Assembly: GCF_001645105.1 (NCBI RefSeq)
Contig: NZ_LKEG01000042.1
Span: forward strand, 200,048 to 264,047
DNA length: 64,000 nucleotides
Direction: 5' to 3'
Source of the DNA: Pseudomonas marginalis
GTDB lineage: Bacteria > Pseudomonadota > Gammaproteobacteria > Pseudomonadales > Pseudomonadaceae
Shown here: piece by piece, positions 10,790 through 18,754 of the stretch
Layout of the letters: every line of letters begins with the position of its first letter
How positions within the stretch are numbered: the stretch's first letter is position 1
Notes under the pieces: generated by a model
The model's input: only the letters and a program-made list of their open reading frames with translations
Told to the model about the DNA's origin: nothing
Databases searched by the model: none
Program-made: the position numbers and the translations under genes

Positions 10790-11577
10790 ACGACAAGCCA
10801 CGGGACGCCTACTACTGGCGCCTGTTCGCCACCGCCGCCAGCTTCGCGCTGTTCGGCTTCGGTGGGCTGTGCCTGCGTTTGCTGGTGTTCCCGTTGCTCA
10901 GTTGCCTGCCAGGGGACGCTGCAAAACACCGCAGCCGCGCCCGCCACACGATCAGTTGGCTGTTCTGGTTCTTTATTCGCCTGATGCAGCGCGCCGGCGT
11001 GCTCACCTACAGCGTCGAAGGCGCGGAAAACCTCGGCCGCCCAGGCCAAATGATCATCGCCAACCACCCGTCGTTGATCGACGTGGTGTTCCTGATCGGC
11101 CTGGTGCGCCAGGCCAACTGCGTGGTCAAGCAGAGCCTGTGGCAGAACCCCTTCACCCGTGGGCCGGTGCGTGACGCGGGCTATATCAGCAATGACGGCA
11201 GTGCCGAGATGCTCGATGCGGCGGCGGATGCCCTGCGCAGCGGCCAGACACTGATCATCTTTCCCGAAGGTACCCGCACCACACCTGGCGCGGCGCCTGC
11301 CTTTCATCGCGGCGGTGCCGCCATTGCGCTGCGCGGTGCGACAATCATTACCCCCGTGGTGATCAAGGTCAGCCCCACCACGCTGACCAAGGCCGAACCC
11401 TGGTATCGCATCCCAAAATGCCGCGTGCACTTCAGTTTGCGGGTGGGTGCCGATATAGAACCACAGGCGTTCGCATCAATGGGGCCCGCGCCCCAGGCCT
11501 CACGCAAGCTCAACGATTACCTGCATCACTATTTTATTAAGGAGCTCGCCGAAGATGAGCGACCAACACCGCCTTGA
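10765..11577 (+). CDS. PlsC-family 1-acylglycerol-phosphate-type acyltransferase of the APE cluster
   Basis: 270-aa membrane-associated acyltransferase with the two PlsC hallmarks: N-H-P-S-L-I-D (H-X4-D) near residue 99 and F-P-E-G-T-R-T near residue 163. The N-terminus is hydrophobic (F-A-L-F-G-F-G-G-L and L-F-W-F-F-I-R-L). It probably transfers an acyl or polyene chain onto a lipid-like acceptor during APE assembly (ApeD position). ATG 10765 overlaps apeC by 25 bp; a GTG at 10786 would give the 4-bp GTGA overlap typical of this operon and cannot be excluded. The stop overlaps the first ACP gene. Confidence 0.82.
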   Translation: MELATQAVNDKPRDAYYWRLFATAASFALFGFGGLCLRLLVFPLLSCLPGDAAKHRSRARHTISWLFWFFIRLMQRAGVLTYSVEGAENLGRPGQMIIANHPSLIDVVFLIGLVRQANCVVKQSLWQNPFTRGPVRDAGYISNDGSAEMLDAAADALRSGQTLIIFPEGTRTTPGAAPAFHRGGAAIALRGATIITPVVIKVSPTTLTKAEPWYRIPKCRVHFSLRVGADIEPQAFASMGPAPQASRKLNDYLHHYFIKELAEDERPTPP

Positions 11578-11824
11578 GCACGACATAAAGATACTGATCA
11601 TCGAGGCCCTGGGCCTGGAAGACATCGGCGTCGACGACATCGGCAGCGAGCAAACCCTGTTCGGCGAAGGCCTCGGCCTGGATTCGGTAGACGCCCTGGA
11701 ATTGGGCCTGGCGATCCAGAAAAAGTACGGCATCAAGATCGATGCCGACGCCAAGGACACCCGCAATCACTTCACCAACGTGGCCAGCCTTGCGGCGTTC
11801 GTCACGGCCAGACAGGCAGCTTGA
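11555..11824 (+). CDS. apeE: Acyl carrier protein (ApeE-like)
   Basis: 89-aa acidic ACP carrying the growing aryl-polyene chain on 4'-phosphopantetheine. The attachment Ser is in G-L-D-S-V-D-A-L-E-L. AAGGAG at 11539-11544 precedes ATG 11555. It overlaps the acyltransferase gene and is followed 9 bp later by a second, different ACP, the paired-ACP arrangement of APE clusters. Confidence 0.85.
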   Translation: MSDQHRLEHDIKILIIEALGLEDIGVDDIGSEQTLFGEGLGLDSVDALELGLAIQKKYGIKIDADAKDTRNHFTNVASLAAFVTARQAA

Positions 11825-11833
11825 GACCGGACC

Positions 11834-12088
11834 ATGCAAACTCGTGACGATATTTTCAACACCTTGCGCGACGCCTTGGTGGAACTGTTTGAACTGCCGC
11901 CGGAACGCGTCACCCTTGACGCCAACCTGTACCAGGACCTGGAAATCGACAGCATCGATGCCGTCGACTTGATCGACCATATCAAGCGCCAGACCGGCAA
12001 GAAGATCGCCGCCGAGGAATTCAAGGCGGTGCGTACGGTGAACGACGTGGTTGAGGCGGTGTACCGTCTGGTCCAGCCTGCCGCATGA
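11834..12088 (+). CDS. apeF: Acyl carrier protein (ApeF-like)
   Basis: 84-aa ACP with attachment Ser in E-I-D-S-I-D-A-V-D-L. Its sequence differs clearly from the preceding ACP, so the two likely serve different steps, such as starter loading versus elongation. Its stop overlaps the next start (ATGA at 12085). Confidence 0.85.
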   Translation: MQTRDDIFNTLRDALVELFELPPERVTLDANLYQDLEIDSIDAVDLIDHIKRQTGKKIAAEEFKAVRTVNDVVEAVYRLVQPAA

Positions 12089-12630
12089 GCCGGCTGATCG
12101 GCCTTGGCCTGCTGCTGGCAGGGCTGCTGTACCCTTTTGCGGTGTATTACGGCACCGAACACTTTGCGCCGTGGCAATTCGGCCTGCTGCTGGGCGGCCT
12201 ATGGCTGCTGCGTGCGCTGACCGGTGCCCGACGCCCCGGCAGCCGCTGGATGGCACTGGCGGTGATCGCGTTCTGCCTGCTGCTGGCCTGGTTCGACAAC
12301 CCCCGCCTGCTGCGGTGGTACCCGAGCCTGGTCAGTGCGTTCATGCTGGCGCTGTTCGGCTTGAGCCTCAAGTACGGCCCGCCGATGGTCGAGCGCCTGG
12401 CGCGCATGACCGATCCTGTGTTGCCGCCCCATGCCATCGTGTATACCCGCCGGGTGACCGTGGTGTGGAGCGTGTTTTTTCTGTGTAATGGCCTGCTCGC
12501 CGCCGCCCTCACCCTGTGGGCGCCGCTGAGCTGGTGGACGTTGTACAACGGCCTGATCGCCTACGGGTTGATGGGACTGTTGTTTGCCGTGGAATGGCTG
12601 GTACGACAAAGGGTTCGAGGCCGCGTATGA
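12085..12630 (+). CDS. APE-cluster integral membrane protein (COG4648-like)
   Basis: 181-aa very hydrophobic protein with about five predicted membrane helices and short loops rich in Arg (A-L-T-G-A-R-R-P-G-S-R). It has no catalytic motif. Proteins of this kind sit between the ACP and ligase genes in aryl-polyene clusters and may be a membrane anchor or transport helper; the role is unknown. Both ends overlap neighbours by ATGA, indicating tight translational coupling. Confidence 0.75.
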   Translation: MSRLIGLGLLLAGLLYPFAVYYGTEHFAPWQFGLLLGGLWLLRALTGARRPGSRWMALAVIAFCLLLAWFDNPRLLRWYPSLVSAFMLALFGLSLKYGPPMVERLARMTDPVLPPHAIVYTRRVTVVWSVFFLCNGLLAAALTLWAPLSWWTLYNGLIAYGLMGLLFAVEWLVRQRVRGRV

Positions 12631-14297
12631 ATGGGTTGAAACTTGAGCACTTGCTGCTTGAGCCGCTGGAACAGCGTTCGGTCACCACCGAACCTGCAAT
12701 GAGTCACGCCCAGCTGTGGGAGCAATCCCTGAGCCTGGCGGCGGGCCTGCAAGCGCGGGGTATCCGGCGCCTGGCCGTGTACCTGGAAGATGCAGGCCTG
12801 CTGGCGGTGGCCCTGCTGGGCGCGTGGCGGGCCGGGGTCAGCGTGCTGCTGCCCGCCGACTTGCAACCTCAGACCCGCCAACGCTGGGATGAAGCCGTCG
12901 ACGCCTGGCTGACCGAAGCCGAGGACCTGGATGCGCTGTACCAGGCACCACTGAGCGCTGCCGCCCTCGACCTGGACGCGTGCCAACTGAGCCTGTGCAC
13001 CTCCGGTTCCAGCGGCGAACCCAAGCGCATCGACAAGACCCTGCGCCAACTGGCCAACGAGGTCGAGGCCTTGGAAACCTTGTGGGGCCCGGACCTCAAA
13101 GACGCCTGCATCATCGGCAGCGTCGCCACCCAACACATCTACGGCTTGCTGTTCCGCGTGCTGTGGCCGCTGTGCGCCGGCCGCACTTTTGTGCGCAAAC
13201 AGCTGGCCTTCCCCGAAGACTTGCAGCGCGCCAGCCGCGAGCACACGCAATTTGCCTGGGTTGCCAGCCCGGCGCTGCTCAAGCGCATGGGTGACAACCT
13301 TGACTGGCCCGCGCTGAGCCAGGTGTCGCGGGTGTTTTCGTCCGGCGGCGCGCTGCCGGTGGAAGCCGCCGGCAGCCTGTACGACCGCTTGCAACAATGG
13401 CCGACAGAGATCCTCGGCAGCTCGGAAACCGGTGGTATCGCCTGGCGCCAGGGTGCGCAGCCGTGGCAGCCGTTTGCCGACGTGCACCTGAGCCAGGATG
13501 CCGACGGCGCCCTGCGCATCGCCTCGCCGTATCTGCCTGAGGGGCATGTCGAACAAACCGCCGACGCGGCACGCATTCATGCCGATGGCCGTTTCGAACT
13601 GCTGGGCCGCCTGGATCGCATCGTCAAGCTGGAAGAAAAACGCATCTCACTGCCCATGCTGGAAAACGCGCTGATGGCCCACCCGTGGGTCGCGGAAACC
13701 CGGCTGGGCGTGGTGCAGGAAAACCGCGCCTCTCTTGGCGCGCTGGTGGTGTTGAGCGCCGAGGGCCTGCATGCCCTGCGCAATCAGGGCCGACGCACGC
13801 TCACCCAGACCCTGCGCCAGCATTTGAGCCAACATTGCGAAGCCCTGGCGCTGCCACGGCGCTGGCGACTGCTGAGACAGTTGCCCCTGAACAGCCAGGG
13901 CAAGCTGCCACAGGCCGATGTCGAGGCGCTGCTGTTGGCGCCACGGCCGAAGGCGCCGGAAGTGCTGGAGCACGTCGAAGCCGACGGCGAATGGACCGTG
14001 CAACTGAGCGTGCCGCCGGACCTGGCCTATTTCAGCGGGCACTTCCCGGTCACGCCGGTGCTGCCGGGGGTGGTGCAGGTGGAATGGGCCTTCAACCTGG
14101 GCCAGCAACTGCTCGAGGTGCCGCCGACCTTTGCCGGTATGGAAGTGCTCAAGTTCCAGCAACTGGTGCGGCCGGGCGATGCGATCGAACTGCACCTGCG
14201 CTTCGACCCCGAGCGCAGCAAGCTTTACTTTGCGTATCGCAATGGCGTCGCCGCCTGCTCCAGCGGCCGAATAGTGCTGGAGATGCCAAGTGAGTAG
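12627..14297 (+). CDS. apeH: Fused aryl-acid AMP-ligase and hotdog dehydratase (ApeH-ApeI)
   Basis: 556-aa two-domain enzyme. Residues 1 to ~435 are an AMP-forming acyl-CoA/ACP ligase: phosphate-binding loop [10 protein letters not shown] (124-133), S-S-E-T-G-G (265-270), L-G-R-L-D-R-I-V-K (326-334) and the catalytic Lys in G-K-L-P (Lys426). It should activate the aromatic starter acid and load it onto an ACP. Residues ~440-556 form a FabZ/ApeI-like hotdog domain with G-H-F-P (471-474) and L-P-G-V-V-Q-V-E, expected to dehydrate 3-hydroxyacyl-ACP. In E. coli the two are separate proteins (ApeH and ApeI). ATG 12627 overlaps the upstream stop. Confidence 0.85.
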   Translation: MNGLKLEHLLLEPLEQRSVTTEPAMSHAQLWEQSLSLAAGLQARGIRRLAVYLEDAGLLAVALLGAWRAGVSVLLPADLQPQTRQRWDEAVDAWLTEAEDLDALYQAPLSAAALDLDACQLSLCTSGSSGEPKRIDKTLRQLANEVEALETLWGPDLKDACIIGSVATQHIYGLLFRVLWPLCAGRTFVRKQLAFPEDLQRASREHTQFAWVASPALLKRMGDNLDWPALSQVSRVFSSGGALPVEAAGSLYDRLQQWPTEILGSSETGGIAWRQGAQPWQPFADVHLSQDADGALRIASPYLPEGHVEQTADAARIHADGRFELLGRLDRIVKLEEKRISLPMLENALMAHPWVAETRLGVVQENRASLGALVVLSAEGLHALRNQGRRTLTQTLRQHLSQHCEALALPRRWRLLRQLPLNSQGKLPQADVEALLLAPRPKAPEVLEHVEADGEWTVQLSVPPDLAYFSGHFPVTPVLPGVVQVEWAFNLGQQLLEVPPTFAGMEVLKFQQLVRPGDAIELHLRFDPERSKLYFAYRNGVAACSSGRIVLEMPSE

Positions 14298-14302
14298 GCT
14301 TC

Positions 14303-14435
14303 TGTGGCGAGGGAGCTTGCTCCCGCTGGAGTGCGAAGCGCTCCCAACCCAGGCACCGCACTGTGCCAGGATGATTTCGGTCGCCTGTGTTGGGGCTGCT
14401 GCGCAGCCCAGCAGGAGCAAGCTCCCTCGCCACAG
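14303..14435. repeat. REP doublet, TGTGGCGAGGGAGCTTGCTC family, inside the APE operon
   Basis: Inverted pair TGTGGCGAGGGAGCTTGCTC ... GAGCAAGCTCCCTCGCCACA occupying almost the whole gap between the ligase-dehydratase and glycosyltransferase genes. A smaller internal dyad (GGGCTGCTGCGCAGCCC) is present. Same family as the copy at 53001. It breaks the chain of overlapping genes and could act as an mRNA stabiliser or attenuator. Confidence 0.9.
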
Positions 14436-14446
14436 GGGGCCATTTC

Positions 14447-15181
14447 ATGCATAACCCCTGCGCCCTGATCCCGGTCTACAACCACGAAGCCGCCGTACCC
14501 GCCGTGGTCCATAGCCTGTTGAGCAGCGGCCTGCCCTGCCTGCTGGTCGACGACGGCAGCAGCCCGGCCTGCGCCGCCGTGCTGGCGCAATTGGCGACCC
14601 TGGATAACGTCACCCTGCTGACCCTGCCAAGCAACCAGGGCAAGGGCGGCGCCGTCATGGCCGGTTTCCGCGAAGCCGCACGCCTGGGCTTCAGCCATAC
14701 CTTGCAAGTCGACGCCGACGGCCAGCACGACCTGCGCGAAGTCGAGACCTTTATCGACACCTCGCGCCGGCACCCCGACGCGATCATCTGCGGCTACCCG
14801 GAATACGACGACAGCGTGCCCAAAGGCCGCCTGTACGCGCGTTACTTGACCCACGTGTGGGTGTGGATCAACACCCTGTCGTTGCAGATCCGCGACTCGA
14901 TGTGCGGCTTTCGCGTCTACCCGCTGGCGCCGGTGCTGGCGCTGATGGACTCGGCCTACATCGGCACGCGCATGGATTTCGACTCGGACATCTTGGTGCG
15001 CCTGGCCTGGCGCAACCAGCCGATGCGCTGGCTGCCGACCCAGGTGCACTACCCCGCCGATGGCCTGTCGCACTTCCGCCTGTTCCGTGACAACGTGCGC
15101 ATCTCGGCGATGCACACCCGGTTGTTCTTCGGCATGCTGGTGCGCGCGCCGATGATCCTGTGGCGACGGTGGCAGGCATGA
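14447..15181 (+). CDS. Family 2 glycosyltransferase of the APE cluster
   Basis: 244-aa GT2 (GT-A fold) enzyme with L-V-D-D-G-S-S near residue 34 and the metal-binding D-A-D (89-91) in Q-V-D-A-D-G-Q-H-D. No membrane helix is obvious. It may attach a sugar or sugar-phosphate to the polyene or its lipid carrier. In other APE clusters a glycosyltransferase and an LpxL-like acyltransferase occur together, sometimes fused; here they are adjacent and overlap by ATGA. The frame opens at 14387 within the REP doublet, so ATG 14447 is used. Confidence 0.82.
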   Translation: MHNPCALIPVYNHEAAVPAVVHSLLSSGLPCLLVDDGSSPACAAVLAQLATLDNVTLLTLPSNQGKGGAVMAGFREAARLGFSHTLQVDADGQHDLREVETFIDTSRRHPDAIICGYPEYDDSVPKGRLYARYLTHVWVWINTLSLQIRDSMCGFRVYPLAPVLALMDSAYIGTRMDFDSDILVRLAWRNQPMRWLPTQVHYPADGLSHFRLFRDNVRISAMHTRLFFGMLVRAPMILWRRWQA

Positions 15182-16113
15182 GCGACAGCACCAAGCACTG
15201 GGCCGACCGCGAAGAGCGCGGCAGCTACCGGCTGATGAAGCTCACCGCCTTTGCCGCCAAGATCCTTGGCCGCCGCGTGTTGAGCCCGCTGTTGTACGGC
15301 ATCGTGTTGTATTTTTTCCTGTTCGGCCGCACCGCACGCCGGAGCGCCTGGCAATACCAGCAGCGCCTGGCCGAGTGGAGCGGGCGCGAGGAACTGCGGC
15401 CCACCCACTGGAAAGTCTTCGGCCAATTCATGGCGTTTGCCGATTCACTGCTCGACAAACTCGACGTGTGGAACGGCAAGCTGCGCCTGGAACAGATCGA
15501 GATCAACGACCCGGCGCAATTGCGCGGGAAGCTACGCGGCGGGCGCGGGCAGATGCTGGTGGGGGCACACCTGGGCAACCTCGAAGTGTGTCGCGCGCTC
15601 GCCGAGATCGGTGAACAAGTCACCATGAACGTGCTGGTGCACACCAAGCACGCCGAACAATTCAACCGCCTGCTGGGCGAAGCCGGCGCCACCCACTTGC
15701 GCCTGATCCAGGTCAGCGAGCTGGACCCGGCCACCATGCTGCTGCTCAGCCAGCGCCTGGACGACGGCGAATGGCTGGCCATCGCCGGCGACCGCGTGCC
15801 ACTGCATGGCGGGCGCACGGTGCGCGTGGACTTCCTCGGCCATGACGCCGCCTTCCCTCAAGGCCCGTGGCTGCTGGCCGGTTTGCTCAAATGCCCGGTG
15901 AACCTGCTGATGTGCCTCAAGCACAAAAGCCGCTATCGCCTGAGCATTGAGCCTTTCGCCGAATCGATCGAATGGAAACGCAACACCCGCGAGCAGGTCA
16001 TCGCCCTGTGGACCGCGCACTACGCCGCACGCCTGGGCCAGTTCTGCCTGGAAGCCCCCCAACAATGGTTCAACTTTTACCCTTTCTGGAAGACCGATGA
16101 CGAAGCATCTTGA
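15178..16113 (+). CDS. LpxL/HtrB-like lysophospholipid acyltransferase of the APE cluster
   Basis: 311-aa acyltransferase of the lipid A biosynthesis (LpxL) type. The N-terminal hydrophobic segment V-L-Y-F-F-L-F precedes the motif H-L-G-N-L-E (H-X4-E), and A-G-D-R-V-P-L follows. It probably transfers a fatty acyl or aryl-polyenoyl chain to the glycosylated carrier, anchoring the pigment in the outer membrane. It overlaps the glycosyltransferase stop by ATGA and ends 17 bp after the start of the ammonia-lyase. Confidence 0.82.
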   Translation: MSDSTKHWADREERGSYRLMKLTAFAAKILGRRVLSPLLYGIVLYFFLFGRTARRSAWQYQQRLAEWSGREELRPTHWKVFGQFMAFADSLLDKLDVWNGKLRLEQIEINDPAQLRGKLRGGRGQMLVGAHLGNLEVCRALAEIGEQVTMNVLVHTKHAEQFNRLLGEAGATHLRLIQVSELDPATMLLLSQRLDDGEWLAIAGDRVPLHGGRTVRVDFLGHDAAFPQGPWLLAGLLKCPVNLLMCLKHKSRYRLSIEPFAESIEWKRNTREQVIALWTAHYAARLGQFCLEAPQQWFNFYPFWKTDDEAS

Positions 16114-17638
16114 GCCGGTAACCTTTGGCGAACGCGCCTTGCGCATCGAAGACGTACTGGCCCTGGCCAACCGTCAGGCGCCGACCCAATTGCAGGGCGA
16201 CGCCGCGTATCGCCAGCGCATTGCCAAAGGCGCGCAGTTCCTCGACTCGCTGCTGGACAAGGAAGGCGTGATCTACGGCGTCACCACCGGCTACGGCGAC
16301 TCCTGCGTGGTGGCGGTGCCGTTGCAGCACGTCGAGGCCCTGCCCCGTCATTTGTACACCTTCCACGGTTGCGGCCTGGGCAAGTTGCTCGATGCCCAAG
16401 CCACCCGCGCGGTGCTGGCCGCACGGTTGCAGTCGCTGTGCCACGGCGTTTCCGGTGTGCGCGTGGAGTTGCTGGAGCGCCTGCATGCGTTTCTTGAGCA
16501 CGACGTACTGCCGCTGATCCCGGAGGAAGGCTCGGTGGGCGCCAGCGGCGACCTGACGCCGCTGTCCTATGTGGCTGCGACCCTGTCCGGCGAACGCGAA
16601 GTGATGTTCCGTGGCGAACGTCGCCAGGCGGCCGACGTGCACCGTGAGCTGGGTTGGGAGCCGCTGGTCCTGCGCCCCAAGGAAGCCCTGGCGCTGATGA
16701 ACGGCACCGCCGTGATGACCGGCCTGGCGTGCCTGGCCTTCGCCCGCGCCGACTACCTGCTGCAACTGGCCACGCGCATTACCGCGTTGAACGTGGTGGC
16801 GCTGCAAGGCAACCCGGAGCACTTCGACGAGCGCTTGTTCGCCGCCAAGCCGCACCCAGGGCAGATGCAGGTCGCCGCCTGGCTGCGCAAGGACCTGGCG
16901 ATCGATGCGCCGACCGCGCCGCTGCATCGCCTGCAGGACCGCTACTCACTGCGTTGCGCGCCCCACGTGCTCGGCGTATTGGCGGACAGCCTGAACTGGC
17001 TGCGCTCGTTTATCGAAATCGAGCTGAACAGCGCCAACGACAACCCCATCATCGACGCCGAAGAAGAACGCGTGCTGCACGGTGGGCACTTCTACGGCGG
17101 GCATATCGCTTTTGCGATGGACAGCCTCAAGACCCTGGTCGCCAACGTCGCCGACCTGCTGGACCGCCAACTCGCGCTGCTGGTGGACGTGCGTTACAAC
17201 CATGGCCTGCCGAGCAACCTGTCCGGCGCCCCGGCGGACCGCGCCATGATCAACCACGGCTTCAAGGCGGTGCAGATCGGCACCAGCGCCTGGACCGCCG
17301 AAGCCTTGAAAAACACCATGCCGGCCAGCGTGTTCTCGCGCTCCACCGAGTGCCACAACCAGGACAAGGTGAGCATGGGCACCATCGCCGCCCGCGATGC
17401 GATCCGCGTACTGGAACTGACCGAACAGGTCGCCGCCGCAACCCTGCTCGCCGCCAACCAAGGCGTGTGGCTGCGGGCCCAGGCCGAGGAGGCGCGCCCG
17501 CTGCCGCCAGCCCTGGCCGCCATGCATGACGAACTGGCCAAGGACTTCCCGCCGGTCATCGAAGACCGCGCGCTGGAAGGCGAACTGCGCCTGTGCCTGC
17601 AACGCATCGCCGAGCAACACTGGAGGCTGCATGCGTAG
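16097..17638 (+). CDS. HAL/PAL-family aromatic amino acid ammonia-lyase
   Basis: 513-aa MIO-dependent ammonia-lyase. The cofactor-forming A-S-G (149-151) lies in G-S-V-G-A-S-G-D-L-T-P-L-S, and the catalytic Tyr is Tyr60 in Y-G-V-T-T-G-Y-G. In this setting it should deaminate Tyr or Phe to a coumarate- or cinnamate-type starter for the ligase; it is not in a histidine-use operon. Aligning the G-x-G-K block with known enzymes, the specificity pair reads Phe-His, which matches neither His-Leu (TAL), Phe-Leu (PAL) nor Ser-His (HAL), so the substrate is uncertain. ATG 16097 overlaps the previous gene. Confidence 0.85.
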   Translation: MTKHLEPVTFGERALRIEDVLALANRQAPTQLQGDAAYRQRIAKGAQFLDSLLDKEGVIYGVTTGYGDSCVVAVPLQHVEALPRHLYTFHGCGLGKLLDAQATRAVLAARLQSLCHGVSGVRVELLERLHAFLEHDVLPLIPEEGSVGASGDLTPLSYVAATLSGEREVMFRGERRQAADVHRELGWEPLVLRPKEALALMNGTAVMTGLACLAFARADYLLQLATRITALNVVALQGNPEHFDERLFAAKPHPGQMQVAAWLRKDLAIDAPTAPLHRLQDRYSLRCAPHVLGVLADSLNWLRSFIEIELNSANDNPIIDAEEERVLHGGHFYGGHIAFAMDSLKTLVANVADLLDRQLALLVDVRYNHGLPSNLSGAPADRAMINHGFKAVQIGTSAWTAEALKNTMPASVFSRSTECHNQDKVSMGTIAARDAIRVLELTEQVAAATLLAANQGVWLRAQAEEARPLPPALAAMHDELAKDFPPVIEDRALEGELRLCLQRIAEQHWRLHA

Positions 17639-18056
17639 CCAGGGCGTGTTGCACAGCGACACCGAAATCCTCGTGCCGTTTTTTGACGTCGACACCATGA
17701 ACGTCGTGTGGCACGGGCACTACGTGAAGTACCTGGAAGTGGCGCGCTGCGCGCTGCTGGACAAGATCGGCCACAACTACACGGCGATGCTCGAATCGGG
17801 CTACGCCTGGCCGGTGATCGACATGCAACTGCGCTACGTGCGCGGCGCCGTGTTCGGCCAGACGATCAACGTGCGCGCCAGCCTGGTGGAGTGGGAGAAC
17901 CGCTTGAAGGTCAATTACCTGATCACCGACCTCGCCAGTGGCGAGCGCTTGACCCGTGCCAGCACCGTGCAAGTCGCCGTTGAAATCGCCACGCGCGAGA
18001 TGCAACTGGCTTCCCCCAAAGTCTTCACCAACGCCGTCGAAAGGGCCCTGAAATGA
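17631..18056 (+). CDS. 4HBT-type hotdog thioesterase (ApeK-like)
   Basis: 141-aa single hotdog domain of the YbgC/4-hydroxybenzoyl-CoA thioesterase type. The motif F-D-V-D-T-M-N-V-V-W-H-G-H-Y is at residues 18-31, with Asp21 aligning to the catalytic Asp. It probably releases or edits aryl-polyenoyl chains from ACP. It overlaps the ammonia-lyase stop by 8 bp and the next gene by ATGA. Confidence 0.82.
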   Translation: MRSQGVLHSDTEILVPFFDVDTMNVVWHGHYVKYLEVARCALLDKIGHNYTAMLESGYAWPVIDMQLRYVRGAVFGQTINVRASLVEWENRLKVNYLITDLASGERLTRASTVQVAVEIATREMQLASPKVFTNAVERALK

Positions 18057-18754
18057 AATCACATGTGGGAGGGGCGGTGCGACGACTCGACTTGCCCCCG
18101 ATGGACTTCAACGATAACGCGATCCGCCGGACACTACGCAGCGCCCTCAGGCTCATCGCGGGCAAGCCCGCTCCCACATTTTTGATCGGTTTTTTCCTGA
18201 GCTTTAGTGCACATGCTTTTGACTTGCAACAACTCAGCGACCAACTTGCAAAACCCTCAGTGATCCACGGCAGCTTCACCCAGGAAAAACACCTGCGTGC
18301 CCTGCCCCAGCCGCTGGTCAGCAAAGGCACCTTCGTGCTCGCCAAGGACCACGGCCTGCTGTGGCTGCTGAAGACCCCGCTGCAACAGGACTACCGCATC
18401 AGCGCCCAAGGCATTGCCCGCCGCGACGCCAACGGCTGGCAACTGCTGCCGAACAAGAGCGCCGGCGCCGAACAGAACCGCCTGTTCCTTGCGGTGCTGC
18501 AGGGTGACAGCAGCGGCTTGCAGCGTGACTTCGAATTGCACCTGCAAGGCGAGGCCAAGCAATGGACATTGACGCTGGTCCCGCGCTCGCTGCTGCTCAA
18601 GCAGGTGTTCACCCAGATCAATATCGACGGTGGCGACCTGGTGCAGAACATCGAATTGCTGGAAACCCAGGGCGACAGCACCGTGCTGCGCATGCAGGAC
18701 AGCCACGCCGACCTGCCGTTGAGCGAAGCGGAGCAACACGATTTTGCCCAGTGA
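18053..18754 (+). CDS. LolA-like outer-membrane lipoprotein carrier of the APE cluster, N-terminus carrying a REP insertion
   Basis: 233-aa protein. From about residue 55 it has the LolA-type fold seen in APE clusters (G-S-F-T-Q-E-K-H-L, then L-W-L-L-K-T-P-L-Q-Q-D-Y-R), presumably a periplasmic carrier for the lipidated polyene. The expected signal peptide core F-L-I-G-F-F-L-S-F-S-A-H-A is at residues ~43-55, preceded by ~40 unusual, Arg-rich residues encoded by a REP doublet (18062-18181) lying in frame right after M-K-S. ATG 18053 overlaps the thioesterase stop. Export may depend on a long basic n-region, or on internal initiation (ATG 18101 or TTG 18182). Confidence 0.78.
   Translation: MKSHVGGAVRRLDLPPMDFNDNAIRRTLRSALRLIAGKPAPTFLIGFFLSFSAHAFDLQQLSDQLAKPSVIHGSFTQEKHLRALPQPLVSKGTFVLAKDHGLLWLLKTPLQQDYRISAQGIARRDANGWQLLPNKSAGAEQNRLFLAVLQGDSSGLQRDFELHLQGEAKQWTLTLVPRSLLLKQVFTQINIDGGDLVQNIELLETQGDSTVLRMQDSHADLPLSEAEQHDFAQ
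18062..18181. repeat. REP doublet inserted in the LolA-like coding sequence
   Basis: Left unit ATGTGGGAGGGGCGG...CTTGCCCCCGATG and right unit GCGGGCAAGCCCGCTCCCACATT (complement of the common GTGGGAGCGGGCTTGCCCGC type) flank ~60 bp. The whole element is in frame and without stops, encoding residues ~4-43 of the LolA-like protein. Confidence 0.85.
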
